NCBI GenBank assembly: GCA_000342265.1
Contig: CP004348.1
Coordinates: 1,240,001 to 1,304,000 of the forward strand
Source of the DNA: a beta proteobacterium CB
Lineage (GTDB): Bacteria > Pseudomonadota > Gammaproteobacteria > Burkholderiales > Burkholderiaceae
Reading direction: 5' to 3'
DNA length: 64,000 nt
Part shown: in pieces, positions 38,050 through 46,192 of the stretch
Layout: the number at the start of each line of letters is the position of its first letter
How positions within the stretch are numbered: position 1 is the stretch's first letter
Notes under the pieces: generated by a model
The model's database searches: none
What the model was told of the DNA's origin: nothing
What the model saw: only the letters and a program-made list of their open reading frames with translations
Made by a program: the position numbers and the translations under genes

Positions 38050-38652
38050 ATGAAAAAAATTATTGGCTGCCTTACTCTGCTGGCCTTACTAGTGGGTTGC
38101 GCCCAACCCATCCCCCCAGAAGCTCTACAATTTTCGCCAGATACCCTGGCAAATAGACAGCTGCAATCTCGTAAATATGACATCAAGAGCGAGAAAGAAC
38201 TTCTCTCTGCTTCGAATAATGTTTTGCAAGATATGGGGTTTAACCTAGATGAATCCAATATGCCTCTAGGTGTGATTGTTGCCTCCAAAAATAGAGATGC
38301 GACTGATGGTGGGCAGATTGCCGGGGCTATTCTGATGGCAGCTCTCTTTGGTGTACAAACGAACTACGATAAAGAGCAAAAAATCAGGGCTTCTCTTGTC
38401 ACCAAACCGGCCTCTACCAACAACCCCATAAAAGTTGATGTCACGACAAAATCTGGCAAACAGGTCAAATTCGATCAACCCGTTGAAGCCACTACTAGTG
38501 GCTTTGTTGTTCGCGTAACCTTCCAAAGACTAGTTTGGAATCAAAAAGGTGTGCTCTCCAAAATTGAAGGAATCAATGATCAAGAAATCTATCGAGAATT
38601 CTTCGACAAACTATCAAAATCCATCTTCCTACAGGCACAAAATGTTGAATAA
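38050..38652 (+). CDS. Lipoprotein, paralogue A
   Basis: This protein of about 200 residues has a lipobox LALLVGCAQ. The body has a conserved-looking sequence (SEKELLSASNNVLQDMGFNL, then an Ala/Gly-rich short hydrophobic stretch GGQIAGAILMAALFGV around residue 95). The start is ATG at 38050; a GTG 9 bases upstream (38041) is also possible. Its C-terminus (YREFFDKLSKSIFLQAQNVE) closely matches that of the next gene (YQDFFVSLQKSMFLTANNVD), so the two are paralogues. It starts 12 bases after the BamE-like gene and its end overlaps the start of the next. Confidence 0.78.
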   Translation: MKKIIGCLTLLALLVGCAQPIPPEALQFSPDTLANRQLQSRKYDIKSEKELLSASNNVLQDMGFNLDESNMPLGVIVASKNRDATDGGQIAGAILMAALFGVQTNYDKEQKIRASLVTKPASTNNPIKVDVTTKSGKQVKFDQPVEATTSGFVVRVTFQRLVWNQKGVLSKIEGINDQEIYREFFDKLSKSIFLQAQNVE

Positions 38653-39091
38653 GCAATCTATGATCAAAGTTGCAATGTTAGTGGCCGTAACCAGCACCAT
38701 CCTCTTGACTGGCTGTCAGACTATGAAAGAGCGCGTTCTTGACTCTTCGGCTGATGGACAAACCTCAGTTGAACTCAGATCAATTCAGACGCGGGCCTTT
38801 GACACCACCGATAAACCTAAAACTATGCGCTCAACTATTGCCACACTACAAGACCTCGGCTTTGTAATTGATAAGGCAGACTTAGACTTAGGTAGCGTCT
38901 CTGCGACTAAGTTAAGCGGCTACGCCCTACGTATGACCGTATCCGTGCGTCCTGGCGCATCTGGAAAAAATATGATCGTTCGGGCTAACGCTCAATACAA
39001 CAATATGCCTGTAACTGATCCAAAGCCCTATCAAGACTTCTTTGTATCGCTACAAAAATCGATGTTCCTCACTGCAAACAACGTAGATTAA
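38642..39091 (+). CDS. Lipoprotein, paralogue B
   Basis: The product of about 149 residues has a signal and lipobox (MIKVAMLVAVTSTILLTGCQ). The start may be ATG 38642 (overlapping the previous gene by 11 bases) or ATG 38660, which gives the tidiest signal peptide. A further upstream start at 38549 would run deep inside the previous gene and is rejected. The domain (STIATLQDLGFVIDKADLDL and the FF-L-KS-FL-A-NV ending) is shared with the preceding paralogue. A terminator follows at 39112. Function is unknown; it is probably an envelope-anchored partner of paralogue A. Confidence 0.78.
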   Translation: MLNKQSMIKVAMLVAVTSTILLTGCQTMKERVLDSSADGQTSVELRSIQTRAFDTTDKPKTMRSTIATLQDLGFVIDKADLDLGSVSATKLSGYALRMTVSVRPGASGKNMIVRANAQYNNMPVTDPKPYQDFFVSLQKSMFLTANNVD

Positions 39092-39111
39092 GAGCGCATC
39101 TTTCGCTTAAG

Positions 39112-39132
39112 CCACCTGCGGGTGGTTTTTTT
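39112..39132 (+). terminator. Terminator of the lipoprotein operon
   Basis: CCACC-TGCG-GGTGG followed by seven T residues lies 20 bases after the last lipoprotein stop. Confidence 0.85.
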
Positions 39133-39218
39133 GTATACCAACTTAAAGTATTTCATATGGTGAAAACCAAATGTGTCATGCTAGATATAGCAAGTATTTT
39201 TTATATCCCTAGGGGCAC

Positions 39219-39425
39219 TTGATGACCAACAAAACCCACACATTCAGCAATAGACTCATTACAAGTAATACGCCAAGCGTGGCTAATTACACTCTTCAAG
39301 AAATTGCTGACATGATGGGATTAACAAAAGAGCGCGTTCGGCAAATAGAAGCCAGGGCCCTTAATAAATTTAAGCAGCGCCTTAGCGCACTTGGGTACAA
39401 CCAGGCAAACCTACTGGACTATTAG
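39219..39425 (+). CDS. Small sigma-70 region 4-like HTH protein
   Basis: This 68-residue protein consists of a disordered N-terminus and a helix-turn-helix very like sigma-70 region 4 (YTLQEIADMMGLTKERVRQI, then EARALNKFKQRL). No region 2 is present, so it cannot be a full sigma factor. It could be a small DNA-binding regulator, an anti-sigma-like modulator, or a fragment of a larger sigma gene. The neighbouring small genes 39484 and 39775 follow on the same strand. Confidence 0.7.
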   Translation: MMTNKTHTFSNRLITSNTPSVANYTLQEIADMMGLTKERVRQIEARALNKFKQRLSALGYNQANLLDY

Positions 39426-39483
39426 TCTAAAAAATTGTCCTCACAAGCAAAAATCTAGCGAACCTTAAATACGAAAACAGATC

Positions 39484-39756
39484 ATGAATACGCAAAACCC
39501 ATATCAGTTCATCATCGTAGAAAGCTTTATCCCCTCCAACACAAGTGGACGGCATGGTCCAGTCCATGTTCGACCAATTGAAGGTCAACCCTATCCAACA
39601 TCTCTGTTCGTTGAATGCTCTAGGGACCTTGTCACAAAATATCCAGTAGGGACACAATTTAAGATTAGGGTTAAGCTTACCGATCGAGAAGGAACCCCAT
39701 ATCTTTACTCCTATTTTGGCTGGAAGTACGAAGTGCTATTGCAACCCAAAATCTAA
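39484..39756 (+). CDS. Hypothetical protein
   Basis: This 90-residue protein of unknown function has a compact beta-rich sequence (YQFIIVESFIPSNTSGRHGP, VGTQFKIRVKLTDREGTPYL) ending in an aromatic YSYFGWKYEVLLQPK. It resembles small single-domain proteins found on plasmids and islands. It lies 18 bases upstream of the zinc-ribbon gene and is likely cotranscribed with it. Confidence 0.65.
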   Translation: MNTQNPYQFIIVESFIPSNTSGRHGPVHVRPIEGQPYPTSLFVECSRDLVTKYPVGTQFKIRVKLTDREGTPYLYSYFGWKYEVLLQPKI

Positions 39757-39774
39757 ACTGACGAAGGAAGCACA

Positions 39775-40005
39775 ATGTCGATAAACAAACCCATATTTCG
39801 ATGCCCCTCTTGCAGAACTCAAATCACCGCACAACTGCCAACCATGTGTCCAAAATGTAATCTTGGCATTCCTGAAGAAAAGGGGGCGATTTATCGCGAT
39901 CCGCGCACCCCAAGAGGCGGATTTACTGGCAAAGAGGTGATGGATAGAAATGGCATGCCTTTAGATGCATATGTAGATCGCATGAAAAAATCTGGATACT
40001 CCTAA
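39775..40005 (+). CDS. Small zinc-ribbon hypothetical protein
   Basis: This 76-residue protein has CPSC (residues 10-13) and CPKC (about 24-27) forming a classical four-cysteine zinc ribbon. A Gly-rich tail (RDPRTPRGGFTGKEVMDRNG) follows. It could be a nucleic-acid binding or protein-interaction module. It has a good ribosome binding site (GAAGGAAG). Confidence 0.68.
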   Translation: MSINKPIFRCPSCRTQITAQLPTMCPKCNLGIPEEKGAIYRDPRTPRGGFTGKEVMDRNGMPLDAYVDRMKKSGYS

Positions 40006-40067
40006 TGTTGATCATTCAATCTGATACATCAACTGCCCTGGCGTCCCATCCCGAGAATTAGAACTCG

Positions 40068-40526
40068 ATGATTATTCCAAATCAACCTCAAAATGAAGGT
40101 TCGCTGCAACGATTCGTTGATGCTCAAAATGAATACTATGGGCAGGTGCTCAAAGAGCTCTCGCAGGGCAAGAAAACGTCGCACTGGATTTGGTTTATTT
40201 TTCCCCAAATTCGTGGGCTGGGTTTTAGCGAATTTTCCCAATATTTTGGAATAGATGGGTCAATAGAGGCCAAGTCATACTGGAAAAACCCACTACTTAA
40301 AAAACGCTATGAAGAATGCCTGCAACTTATCCTAGATGCGAATGACAGTTCGTTAAATATCCTGGGTCGAACTGACGCCCAAAAATTACAATCCTCAATT
40401 ACTCTTTTTTTATCCATTGCTCCAAATTCTGAATTGCTTCACTTCGCCCTAGAGCAATTATTCGCAGGAGAAGTGGATAAGAAATCAGTGCAAATATTGG
40501 CCAATTTAAATCAGCAACCTGACTAG
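40068..40526 (+). CDS. DUF1810 family protein
   Basis: This 152-residue protein has the DUF1810 pattern: LQRFVDAQNEYYGQVLKELS, HWIWFIFPQIRGLGFSEFSQ, then YFGI. It is an all-helical fold (calpastatin-like in old annotations) of unknown cellular role, found sporadically across bacteria. The length is normal. It is cargo of the island, with no obvious functional link to neighbours. Confidence 0.85.
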   Translation: MIIPNQPQNEGSLQRFVDAQNEYYGQVLKELSQGKKTSHWIWFIFPQIRGLGFSEFSQYFGIDGSIEAKSYWKNPLLKKRYEECLQLILDANDSSLNILGRTDAQKLQSSITLFLSIAPNSELLHFALEQLFAGEVDKKSVQILANLNQQPD

Positions 40527-40620
40527 CGGCTATAGCCACTAAGCCCTTTTTTGGTCAAAAGTAGTTCCCCTTCTACCCTAGCCCCAATTACCCCCTATTT
40601 TTTGAGTCTTGTTTATTTTT

Positions 40621-40657
40621 ACAGTTATATTTACACAATTAGTGTTAATATAACTGT
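40621..40657. promoter_or_regulatory. 37-bp near-perfect inverted repeat (MerR-type operator)
   Basis: Two 16-bp arms (40621-40636, ACAGTTATATTTACAC, and 40642-40657) flank a 5-bp spacer AATTA and match at 15 of 16 positions. The core 24 bases (40629-40652) differ from the merR operator at 27611-27634 at only two positions. The site lies 78 bases before the secreted-protein gene at 40736. Confidence 0.65.
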
Positions 40658-40735
40658 ATTCAGAACTTAGGCTTAATTCCGACAATATTTACTAGGTAAC
40701 GGCAATGGGATCTGGACTCAAATTAAGGGATCACC

Positions 40736-41317
40736 ATGAAATCTATTCAGTGGCTATTGTTAATTACGTGCGGACTAACCTCAACCGCGGCCTTATCTCA
40801 AAATGACTTATGCGACTACTACCAACCTCAGTGCGCTACTAAATTTGATCAATTTAGCAAAGCAGCAAAGCAATTAGATCTCCAGGTAAAAAACAAAGAG
40901 CTATCCAATCTTGAAGCAGCACAAAAAGTAGTCGCATTATCAGACTCACTTTATCCAAAAGATGTATTGTTTGCGAGTATCAATAAGCAAAATCTCGTGA
41001 TAGCTCAGTTTGCTGAGCGCTACCACCTCTCAGAGAGCCAAATCCGTGAACTTGATAACTCCGCAACGGATACGTTTCGTCAAGCCCTATTAGAGCGATT
41101 CGCCGTCATGAAAGCGGCACAAGAAGTAGGTCAGTTTTATAGTCAATATCAGGCACCACAGCAATATCAACCACCCCAACAAAATCCAGCCAATACTGCT
41201 GCAATAGCGACTTTGCTTAATGGTATTGGCAAGGCTTTTACTAACTCATTTGGTCAATCGATTACCCCACCACCCCGTATCTGCAATTACTACGGCGGCA
41301 CGAGTTACTGCTTTTAG
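40736..41317 (+). CDS. Secreted hypothetical protein with cysteine pairs
   Basis: This 193-residue protein has a signal peptide (SIQWLLLITCGLTSTAALS, cleaved about residue 21). N-terminal CDYYQPQC and C-terminal CNYYGGTSYC pairs could form disulphides, around a helical domain and a Gln/Pro-rich linker (YQAPQQYQPPQQNPAN). The large operator at 40621-40657, shared with merR, suggests MerR control. The gene at 41330 follows at 12 bases with a strong ribosome binding site, so they form one unit. Function is unknown. Confidence 0.78.
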   Translation: MKSIQWLLLITCGLTSTAALSQNDLCDYYQPQCATKFDQFSKAAKQLDLQVKNKELSNLEAAQKVVALSDSLYPKDVLFASINKQNLVIAQFAERYHLSESQIRELDNSATDTFRQALLERFAVMKAAQEVGQFYSQYQAPQQYQPPQQNPANTAAIATLLNGIGKAFTNSFGQSITPPPRICNYYGGTSYCF

Positions 41318-41329
41318 GAGATTACTACT

Positions 41330-41872
41330 GTGAATCCAGAAACAAAACACTCAGTATGGCTTTCCTTTTGGAGAAGCCTTAAGGGGGGAATTTGCACCTC
41401 TTACCGGTCTGATGCCGCCGTCACTGAAAATGAAGGCTGGTCTGAAATCACAAGCGCACTCTCAATTGAGGGGCTAATCTTTAAGCCTACAGTGCGAGAC
41501 TACTATCTGCTTAAACGCCGACCCATCATCCATAAATTGTTTACAAACCACACCACCAATCTGCGTATTTATGGATCATCAAATTCTATATTTGAAATAG
41601 AGGATGAGGACTCCAGAATATTTCGCTTTGATCATGCCGGAAAGCAATTTGAAACCAGCATTATTTGGTCAATTGATGATTCATGCACACTTTCCAGCAT
41701 TCTTCATGATGTTCGTAGCGCAAATTTTGTCACTGCTTCTATTGAGCTTCTATGCAGTGATAGTTTCTTTGATTTATCTGATCCAAAGTTTGAAGAGGTT
41801 GATGAATACGGGCAAACTGAAGTTCATCAACATGAAATTAATATCAAGCGGATTGATTTGGTTTTTGAATAA
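41330..41872 (+). CDS. Hypothetical protein
   Basis: This 180-residue protein starts at GTG 41330, supported by AGGAG at 41316-41320. No family is recognised. The sequence is mixed alpha/beta without signal or membrane segment. It is probably cotranscribed with the secreted protein upstream. After its stop, 235 bases precede the UvrD-like gene; another frame stays open from 41604 to 42020, but its first part overlaps this gene and is not considered real. Confidence 0.65.
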   Translation: MNPETKHSVWLSFWRSLKGGICTSYRSDAAVTENEGWSEITSALSIEGLIFKPTVRDYYLLKRRPIIHKLFTNHTTNLRIYGSSNSIFEIEDEDSRIFRFDHAGKQFETSIIWSIDDSCTLSSILHDVRSANFVTASIELLCSDSFFDLSDPKFEEVDEYGQTEVHQHEINIKRIDLVFE

Positions 41873-42107
41873 CGGCAATTCTCATTTTTCCCAAAAAATA
41901 CTGGGTAGCAAGAAGGCGGCGTCAGCTTCTCCACTTAAAGCAGACAGAACGCTAATCTACCCAGGAGACAAATATCGACCCATAAGCGACGGCCTCATAA
42001 CTCTAAGAAGATCACTTTAATACCGCTACCCGCAAAGGAGGGCATTCCAATCTGCAGTTAATGGAAATATACTAAACGGAGATATTGACCACCCAACTTA
42101 AGTCCAA

Positions 42108-43415
42108 ATGAATCAGATAACTTCTCATAAAATTACAAAGATATTTGGCCCTCCTGGAACAGGCAAGACAACATTCCTAATTAACGCCGTAAGGAATGCG
42201 CTTCAAAGCGGGGTAAGCCCTCATGAGATTGGATACTTCTCTTTTACGAATAAGGCAACGGAAGAGGCTAAAACTAGAATGGCCGCCGAATTTCCCACAT
42301 TTAGTATTGAAGAAGATTTCCCCGGATTTAGAACCCTTCACAGCCTGGCGTTCCAAGCCCTACCAAATAGAACAAAAATTATGACTGGTGATGAGGCGCT
42401 GGCTTTTGATACTGGCTTCTTTATTGAAACCCAGTACATGAAAGAGAATGATCCTACCTCTCTTGTGTATAGAGCAAAGCAAATCGTCGTTGATGCCGCT
42501 GCAACAGCTAGAGCCAGATTAATTGATTTTGAAAGTTATTTAAAAGGTGCCTCAGAATCCGAACGATACCGACTTAATCGGTGGATTGGCTATCCTGCAA
42601 AGCAATGTAAAAAAGAATTTTCAGATCTAGATATTCAGAAGCAGCTTGCCTATAACGCCAAATACGAAGCTTATAAGAATTCAATTAATGCGATTGATTA
42701 CACAAGCATCCTAGAGGAGGCAATCAATAATCCCAATAGCATTCCTGGATATGAATTGCTTATTATTGATGAAGCACAGGATTTATCTCTATTGCAGTGG
42801 AAACTTGCGAATCTGGTAATCGAAAAATCTAAGAAAGTATTTATTGCTGGAGATGACGACCAGGCAATATGCGAATCATTTGGCGCCTCCGCCAATGCCT
42901 TTCTATCCATAGAGGGACATGATCATGCATTAACCCAATCCCATCGGGTTCCAAGCAATATTCACACTGCTATATTTTCCCCAAATGGCATTATCACCAC
43001 CCTGAGTAAAAGATACGTCAGAAAAGAAAAGCAATGGAAGGCTAAAGATCACGCCGATGGATCATTCCAGCGCCTCGCTGATATTGCCACTCTTTTAGAA
43101 ATGCTAGGCAAGGATAGGGATGACTGGCTAATCATGGCCGCAACACATAACACGCTAATAGCGCTCTCAAATGTTCTTAAGGAAAGAAAGATTGCTCACT
43201 TTCTATCAAACCAACTTATCGCTTCGATTGAAAGCAATACCGAATACCCAACAATCCGTCTCAAGACAATATGGGGCGCTAAGGGTGGAGAAGCAAAGAA
43301 TGCCGTATTGCTTAGGGGCCCTTATGCAGATGAAAATATGCTAAATGATGACCCAAGGTTGGAGTATGTAGCCATCACAAGAGCAAAGGAAAATTTCTAC
43401 ATTTGCACGATTTAA
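42108..43415 (+). CDS. UvrD/Rep-like superfamily 1 helicase
   Basis: The 435-residue protein carries Walker A IFGPPGTGKTTFL (about residues 13-25), motif Ia FSFTNKATEEAKTRM, motif II LLIIDEAQDLSLLQW, motif III FIAGDDDQAICESFG and a C-terminal VAITRAKENFYI. It is much shorter than UvrD (about 700), lacking most of the 1B/2B inserts, and resembles compact phage- or island-borne helicases. No nuclease partner (such as Gajala-type GajA) is adjacent, so whether it is defence or replication related is open. Confidence 0.87.
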   Translation: MNQITSHKITKIFGPPGTGKTTFLINAVRNALQSGVSPHEIGYFSFTNKATEEAKTRMAAEFPTFSIEEDFPGFRTLHSLAFQALPNRTKIMTGDEALAFDTGFFIETQYMKENDPTSLVYRAKQIVVDAAATARARLIDFESYLKGASESERYRLNRWIGYPAKQCKKEFSDLDIQKQLAYNAKYEAYKNSINAIDYTSILEEAINNPNSIPGYELLIIDEAQDLSLLQWKLANLVIEKSKKVFIAGDDDQAICESFGASANAFLSIEGHDHALTQSHRVPSNIHTAIFSPNGIITTLSKRYVRKEKQWKAKDHADGSFQRLADIATLLEMLGKDRDDWLIMAATHNTLIALSNVLKERKIAHFLSNQLIASIESNTEYPTIRLKTIWGAKGGEAKNAVLLRGPYADENMLNDDPRLEYVAITRAKENFYICTI

Positions 43416-43443
43416 ATATTACTCTTACCCAGCGATTGGTCAG

Positions 43444-43995
43444 TTACTTTGATTGTGGCATTGCATAGCCAACCCCATCTATATAGAACATTTTTGTAGC
43501 CCCATTGCTACTAGGTGCGACATAACCTACTCGGTCTCCATCTGGAGTAAATAAGCCATTGTTTTGATTCAAATTATTAGGGCTATTCTCTAACGCATAT
43601 GGACTGTTATTCAGTGCATTGGGGCTATGGCTTAACTGATTTGGATTGAATGGGCCAACCTCAATTGAGACTGGAATAGTCTCGGGTACGTATAACTGTC
43701 GGTTTCCATCTACATCAAAAACGTTAGTTGATCCCTGCTGATTAGGTACGTAATAACCAATTCTGTCGCCCTCGTCATTAAAGACGCCATTGGCTGGATT
43801 TACACTATTCGGGCTATTTTGCAGCGCATAAGGCGAGTTCTGTAATGCATAAGGACTATTAACAGGGTTATATTCTGAGTTTGCCCAGTTATAAGGTGAG
43901 TCCGCCCAGTCAAATGCAGACTGTGCAATCACGCCGCTATTAAAATAACTAACTAATATTAATGCTAATAGGGGGTGGCTACACCGTTTATCCAT
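43444..43995 (-). CDS. Secreted repeat protein, large relative of 33395 product
   Basis: This 183-residue protein has a signal peptide (LLALILVSYFNSGVIAQS). N-terminal heptad repeats (SPYNWAN, SEYNPVN, SPYALQN twice, SPNSVNP) lead into a turn-rich domain with NGVFNDEGDRIGY and FDVDGNRQLY. A second block of heptads (SPNALNN, SPYALEN, SPNNLNQ) leads to NGLFTPDGDRVGY. The layout of the 102-residue protein at 33395 is thus present twice. It starts 11 bases after the stop of the 44007 gene on the same strand and may be cotranscribed. Function is unknown. Confidence 0.8.
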   Translation of the reverse strand: MDKRCSHPLLALILVSYFNSGVIAQSAFDWADSPYNWANSEYNPVNSPYALQNSPYALQNSPNSVNPANGVFNDEGDRIGYYVPNQQGSTNVFDVDGNRQLYVPETIPVSIEVGPFNPNQLSHSPNALNNSPYALENSPNNLNQNNGLFTPDGDRVGYVAPSSNGATKMFYIDGVGYAMPQSK

Positions 43996-44006
43996 TTAGC
44001 ATTTCT

Positions 44007-44981
44007 TTATTTCGTTTCATAGATGTTGCGGAAATAGCCTTGTCGAGACCACTTTCCGGGGCTTTCAATTGGATCCCAGCAAGTAGTCTTCACCCGGGAA
44101 CCAACAAGTTCCCTTGCTTTTTTTGTGATCAAACCTTCTCGATCAAATGTAGATGTTTTCATGTGGCGCTCAGTACCGTCCTCAAATACAAGCACTGTGC
44201 ATGCTGAACCACGAACAATGATGCCCTCCTTAACGGCAACAAGTTTATCTGAGGATGAAAGCGTGGCCACACTACTATCCTTCTCCGCCGCCAGGGATTC
44301 CATTTGATACCGAGCTTCACCCTCCTTGATACGAGCCTCCAAGTCACTAATTTTTTTCTGTTGAATTGACCTCTCAACCTCTAGATCTTCAACAACGCCG
44401 ATTGCCTCACGCGCTACTTTTTCCATATGCTCTGCTTTATTTCTAGCAAGCTCTGCATCTTCTTGTGCAGCCTCTAAATTCTTGATAGCGAGCGCAGTTT
44501 CAGCTCTTGCTTGAGATGCAACGCGCTCAAATCGCTCTACATCATTTTTTGCAATACTAGAACTTAGGTATTTTATTAGCCCCGCAGAGTCTGTTACTTT
44601 GCCCGCCAAATAAAGTGGGTGCATCTCCAAAAGATTTTCTACAGTTACGAATCCATCTTTACGCAAGGCCGTCATTGTGCTGGATAGGCCCCACTCAGTA
44701 TCACGATCTCCGCGCCAGACAGTCACAAGCCTTGGGCAACCCTCTTGCAGGTTGTCACTCAAAACAAAGTGTCCAACGCAGTCTTTAGCGTCTAATGCCG
44801 CAGGATCTTGAAATTTTGCTTCAACGTGAAAGCGATCCGGATAACCAGGATCGCGACCTAGATCCTCAATAACCTCAAGCACCAATTTTTGATCAGAACG
44901 AAAATGCATACCAAATCGCAATGGCAATGAATCGCAATTTGCATGACTTCTTCTTGGTACGAATACAGTAATGGTGCTCAT
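44007..44981 (-). CDS. Coiled-coil hypothetical protein
   Basis: This 324-residue protein has an N-terminal globular part (STITVFVPRRSHANCDSLPL, then KFQDPAALDAKDCVGHF). A long coiled coil follows, rich in Ala, Glu and Lys (about 165-245). A C-terminal beta-rich domain ends it (VKEGIIVRGSACTVLVFEDG). The start chosen is ATG 44979-44981 because AAAAGGAAAATC precedes it at proper spacing; longer starts at 44996 or 45014 lack this. No family is recognised. The ordering suggests a structural or DNA-associated protein, but this is speculation. The repeat protein at 43444 lies directly downstream. Confidence 0.68.
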   Translation of the reverse strand: MSTITVFVPRRSHANCDSLPLRFGMHFRSDQKLVLEVIEDLGRDPGYPDRFHVEAKFQDPAALDAKDCVGHFVLSDNLQEGCPRLVTVWRGDRDTEWGLSSTMTALRKDGFVTVENLLEMHPLYLAGKVTDSAGLIKYLSSSIAKNDVERFERVASQARAETALAIKNLEAAQEDAELARNKAEHMEKVAREAIGVVEDLEVERSIQQKKISDLEARIKEGEARYQMESLAAEKDSSVATLSSSDKLVAVKEGIIVRGSACTVLVFEDGTERHMKTSTFDREGLITKKARELVGSRVKTTCWDPIESPGKWSRQGYFRNIYETK

Positions 44982-45061
44982 GATTTTCCTTTTCATCAGA
45001 AGCTGTTGTTTCAAGCTAATATAGTTAAGCCAACTAATGGGTGAGCTTAAGATCCAAAGAA

Positions 45062-45982
45062 TTAATTAATCGGCTCGTAAAAATATATGGGCTTTAAGCG
45101 CAATCTATTCTTATCCTCATCCTCAAGCTTCGAGTAGAACTCATGCCACAGCTCAATCAATCTATCTAGGTCAATGAGCTCCACGTGAATATGCGAAGCT
45201 CTAGCAGTCATTTTCGTGTCATAAGTAAATCCACCCGAAGATACGAAGATTCCAACATCACCGTCCCTTTGCAATAAGCCCATCAACTGGCGCACTTCAT
45301 CAACGCTAGCAGAGGACTCTCTATGCTTAATTTGAACCTTGATCCTTGGAGCTACTACGCCCAAAGGATCTTGGTAGGCGATGATGTCTACCCCACCATC
45401 CTTACCTTTAGGCGCAATAAATGGAGTGTGATAACCCATAGCACGTAAGAGCGCGCCAACAAGGTCTTGGAACTCGTAAGGGTTAAGGCTATTAATTTGA
45501 TTTCTTAAACCTTCGTTGGCAAGCTCTTCCATTTCTTGAAGGGTTGCTTCTTGAGCTTGTTCTGTAACACTCTTTCTATCAGAGTCATCATCAATCACAT
45601 CAGACTTGATGTCTTCTTTTTCTTTTTTAGGATTTGCCTCTCTCCAACTTCTATATGCCTGGCTAGCGGTAGCAAGTAATTCAACCTCACCTAATGCAAG
45701 TGCCGCATCACCTTCAGGAGTCAAATACCAAACTCCCTTTTTCTTAACCAAAAAACCGGCTTTTATTAAATCAATACTGTAAAAGTGAAGGATTGATTCC
45801 CATCTAATCTTTCCAGTTTTTTCGTAAGTTGATTTAGCCCAATCATCGAGCTCAACAGTTTTACCGACCTCATCAACAACATCCTTGCCAGGAGCCTCGC
45901 CACCCTTAGCTTTCAGTATTTTTAAAGCGGCATATGAAACTTTGGCCGCCAGCTGTTTTGAAGGTGCTAATGGTTTTGACAT
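45062..45982 (-). CDS. Mrr-like restriction endonuclease (type IV)
   Basis: The protein of about 307 residues has an N-terminal winged-helix Mrr_N-like region (KVSYAALKILKAKGGEAPGK, LTPEGDAALAL). The C-terminal Mrr catalytic domain (about 165-290) has FQDLVGALLRAMGY, GGVDIIAYQD and IKVQIKH, the D-QxK pattern of the Mrr branch of PD-(D/E)xK nucleases. Mrr enzymes cut DNA carrying methylated adenine or cytosine. The start is ATG 45980-45982, 6 bases inside a TTG extension. A perfect 12+3+12 palindrome lies 9 bases upstream, indicating tight repression. Coexistence with an island-encoded methylase is notable. Confidence 0.87.
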   Translation of the reverse strand: MSKPLAPSKQLAAKVSYAALKILKAKGGEAPGKDVVDEVGKTVELDDWAKSTYEKTGKIRWESILHFYSIDLIKAGFLVKKKGVWYLTPEGDAALALGEVELLATASQAYRSWREANPKKEKEDIKSDVIDDDSDRKSVTEQAQEATLQEMEELANEGLRNQINSLNPYEFQDLVGALLRAMGYHTPFIAPKGKDGGVDIIAYQDPLGVVAPRIKVQIKHRESSASVDEVRQLMGLLQRDGDVGIFVSSGGFTYDTKMTARASHIHVELIDLDRLIELWHEFYSKLEDEDKNRLRLKPIYFYEPIN

Positions 45983-45991
45983 GTGCAATTC

Positions 45992-46018
45992 ACTGTAATT
46001 AATAGAATTAATTACAGT
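45992..46018. promoter_or_regulatory. 12+3+12 perfect palindrome before the Mrr-like gene
   Basis: ACTGTAATTAAT and its complement ATTAATTACAGT flank AGA, 9 bases before the start codon. A bound protein here would block expression of the nuclease. The half-site TGTAATTAAT also occurs at 49577. Confidence 0.6.
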
Positions 46019-46192
46019 TTAACCACATATCGTTGCACCCCCGCACAAGTCTCTTTACCAGCTTAATCTTGGGGAAAGTCATTACTACCGTCATGCGCGC
46101 CAATACGGCTGTCCTCACAACCCCCACCCAACAAGTAGAAACAAGACTAAAAAACGAGTAGCCGATCCAATGAAACCAGATGCTTGGGTGGA

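Noticed and set aside
38549..38641. Longer start for lipoprotein paralogue B
   Set aside because: It overlaps the previous gene by about 100 bases and pushes the lipobox far from the N-terminus.
41604..42020. Separate gene in another frame of the 41330 gene
   Set aside because: Most of it overlaps a better-supported gene with a strong ribosome binding site; only the non-overlapping end might be a remnant.
42108..43415. Gabija-type GajB helicase
   Set aside because: No GajA-like OLD nuclease gene is adjacent; the helicase is alone among unrelated genes.
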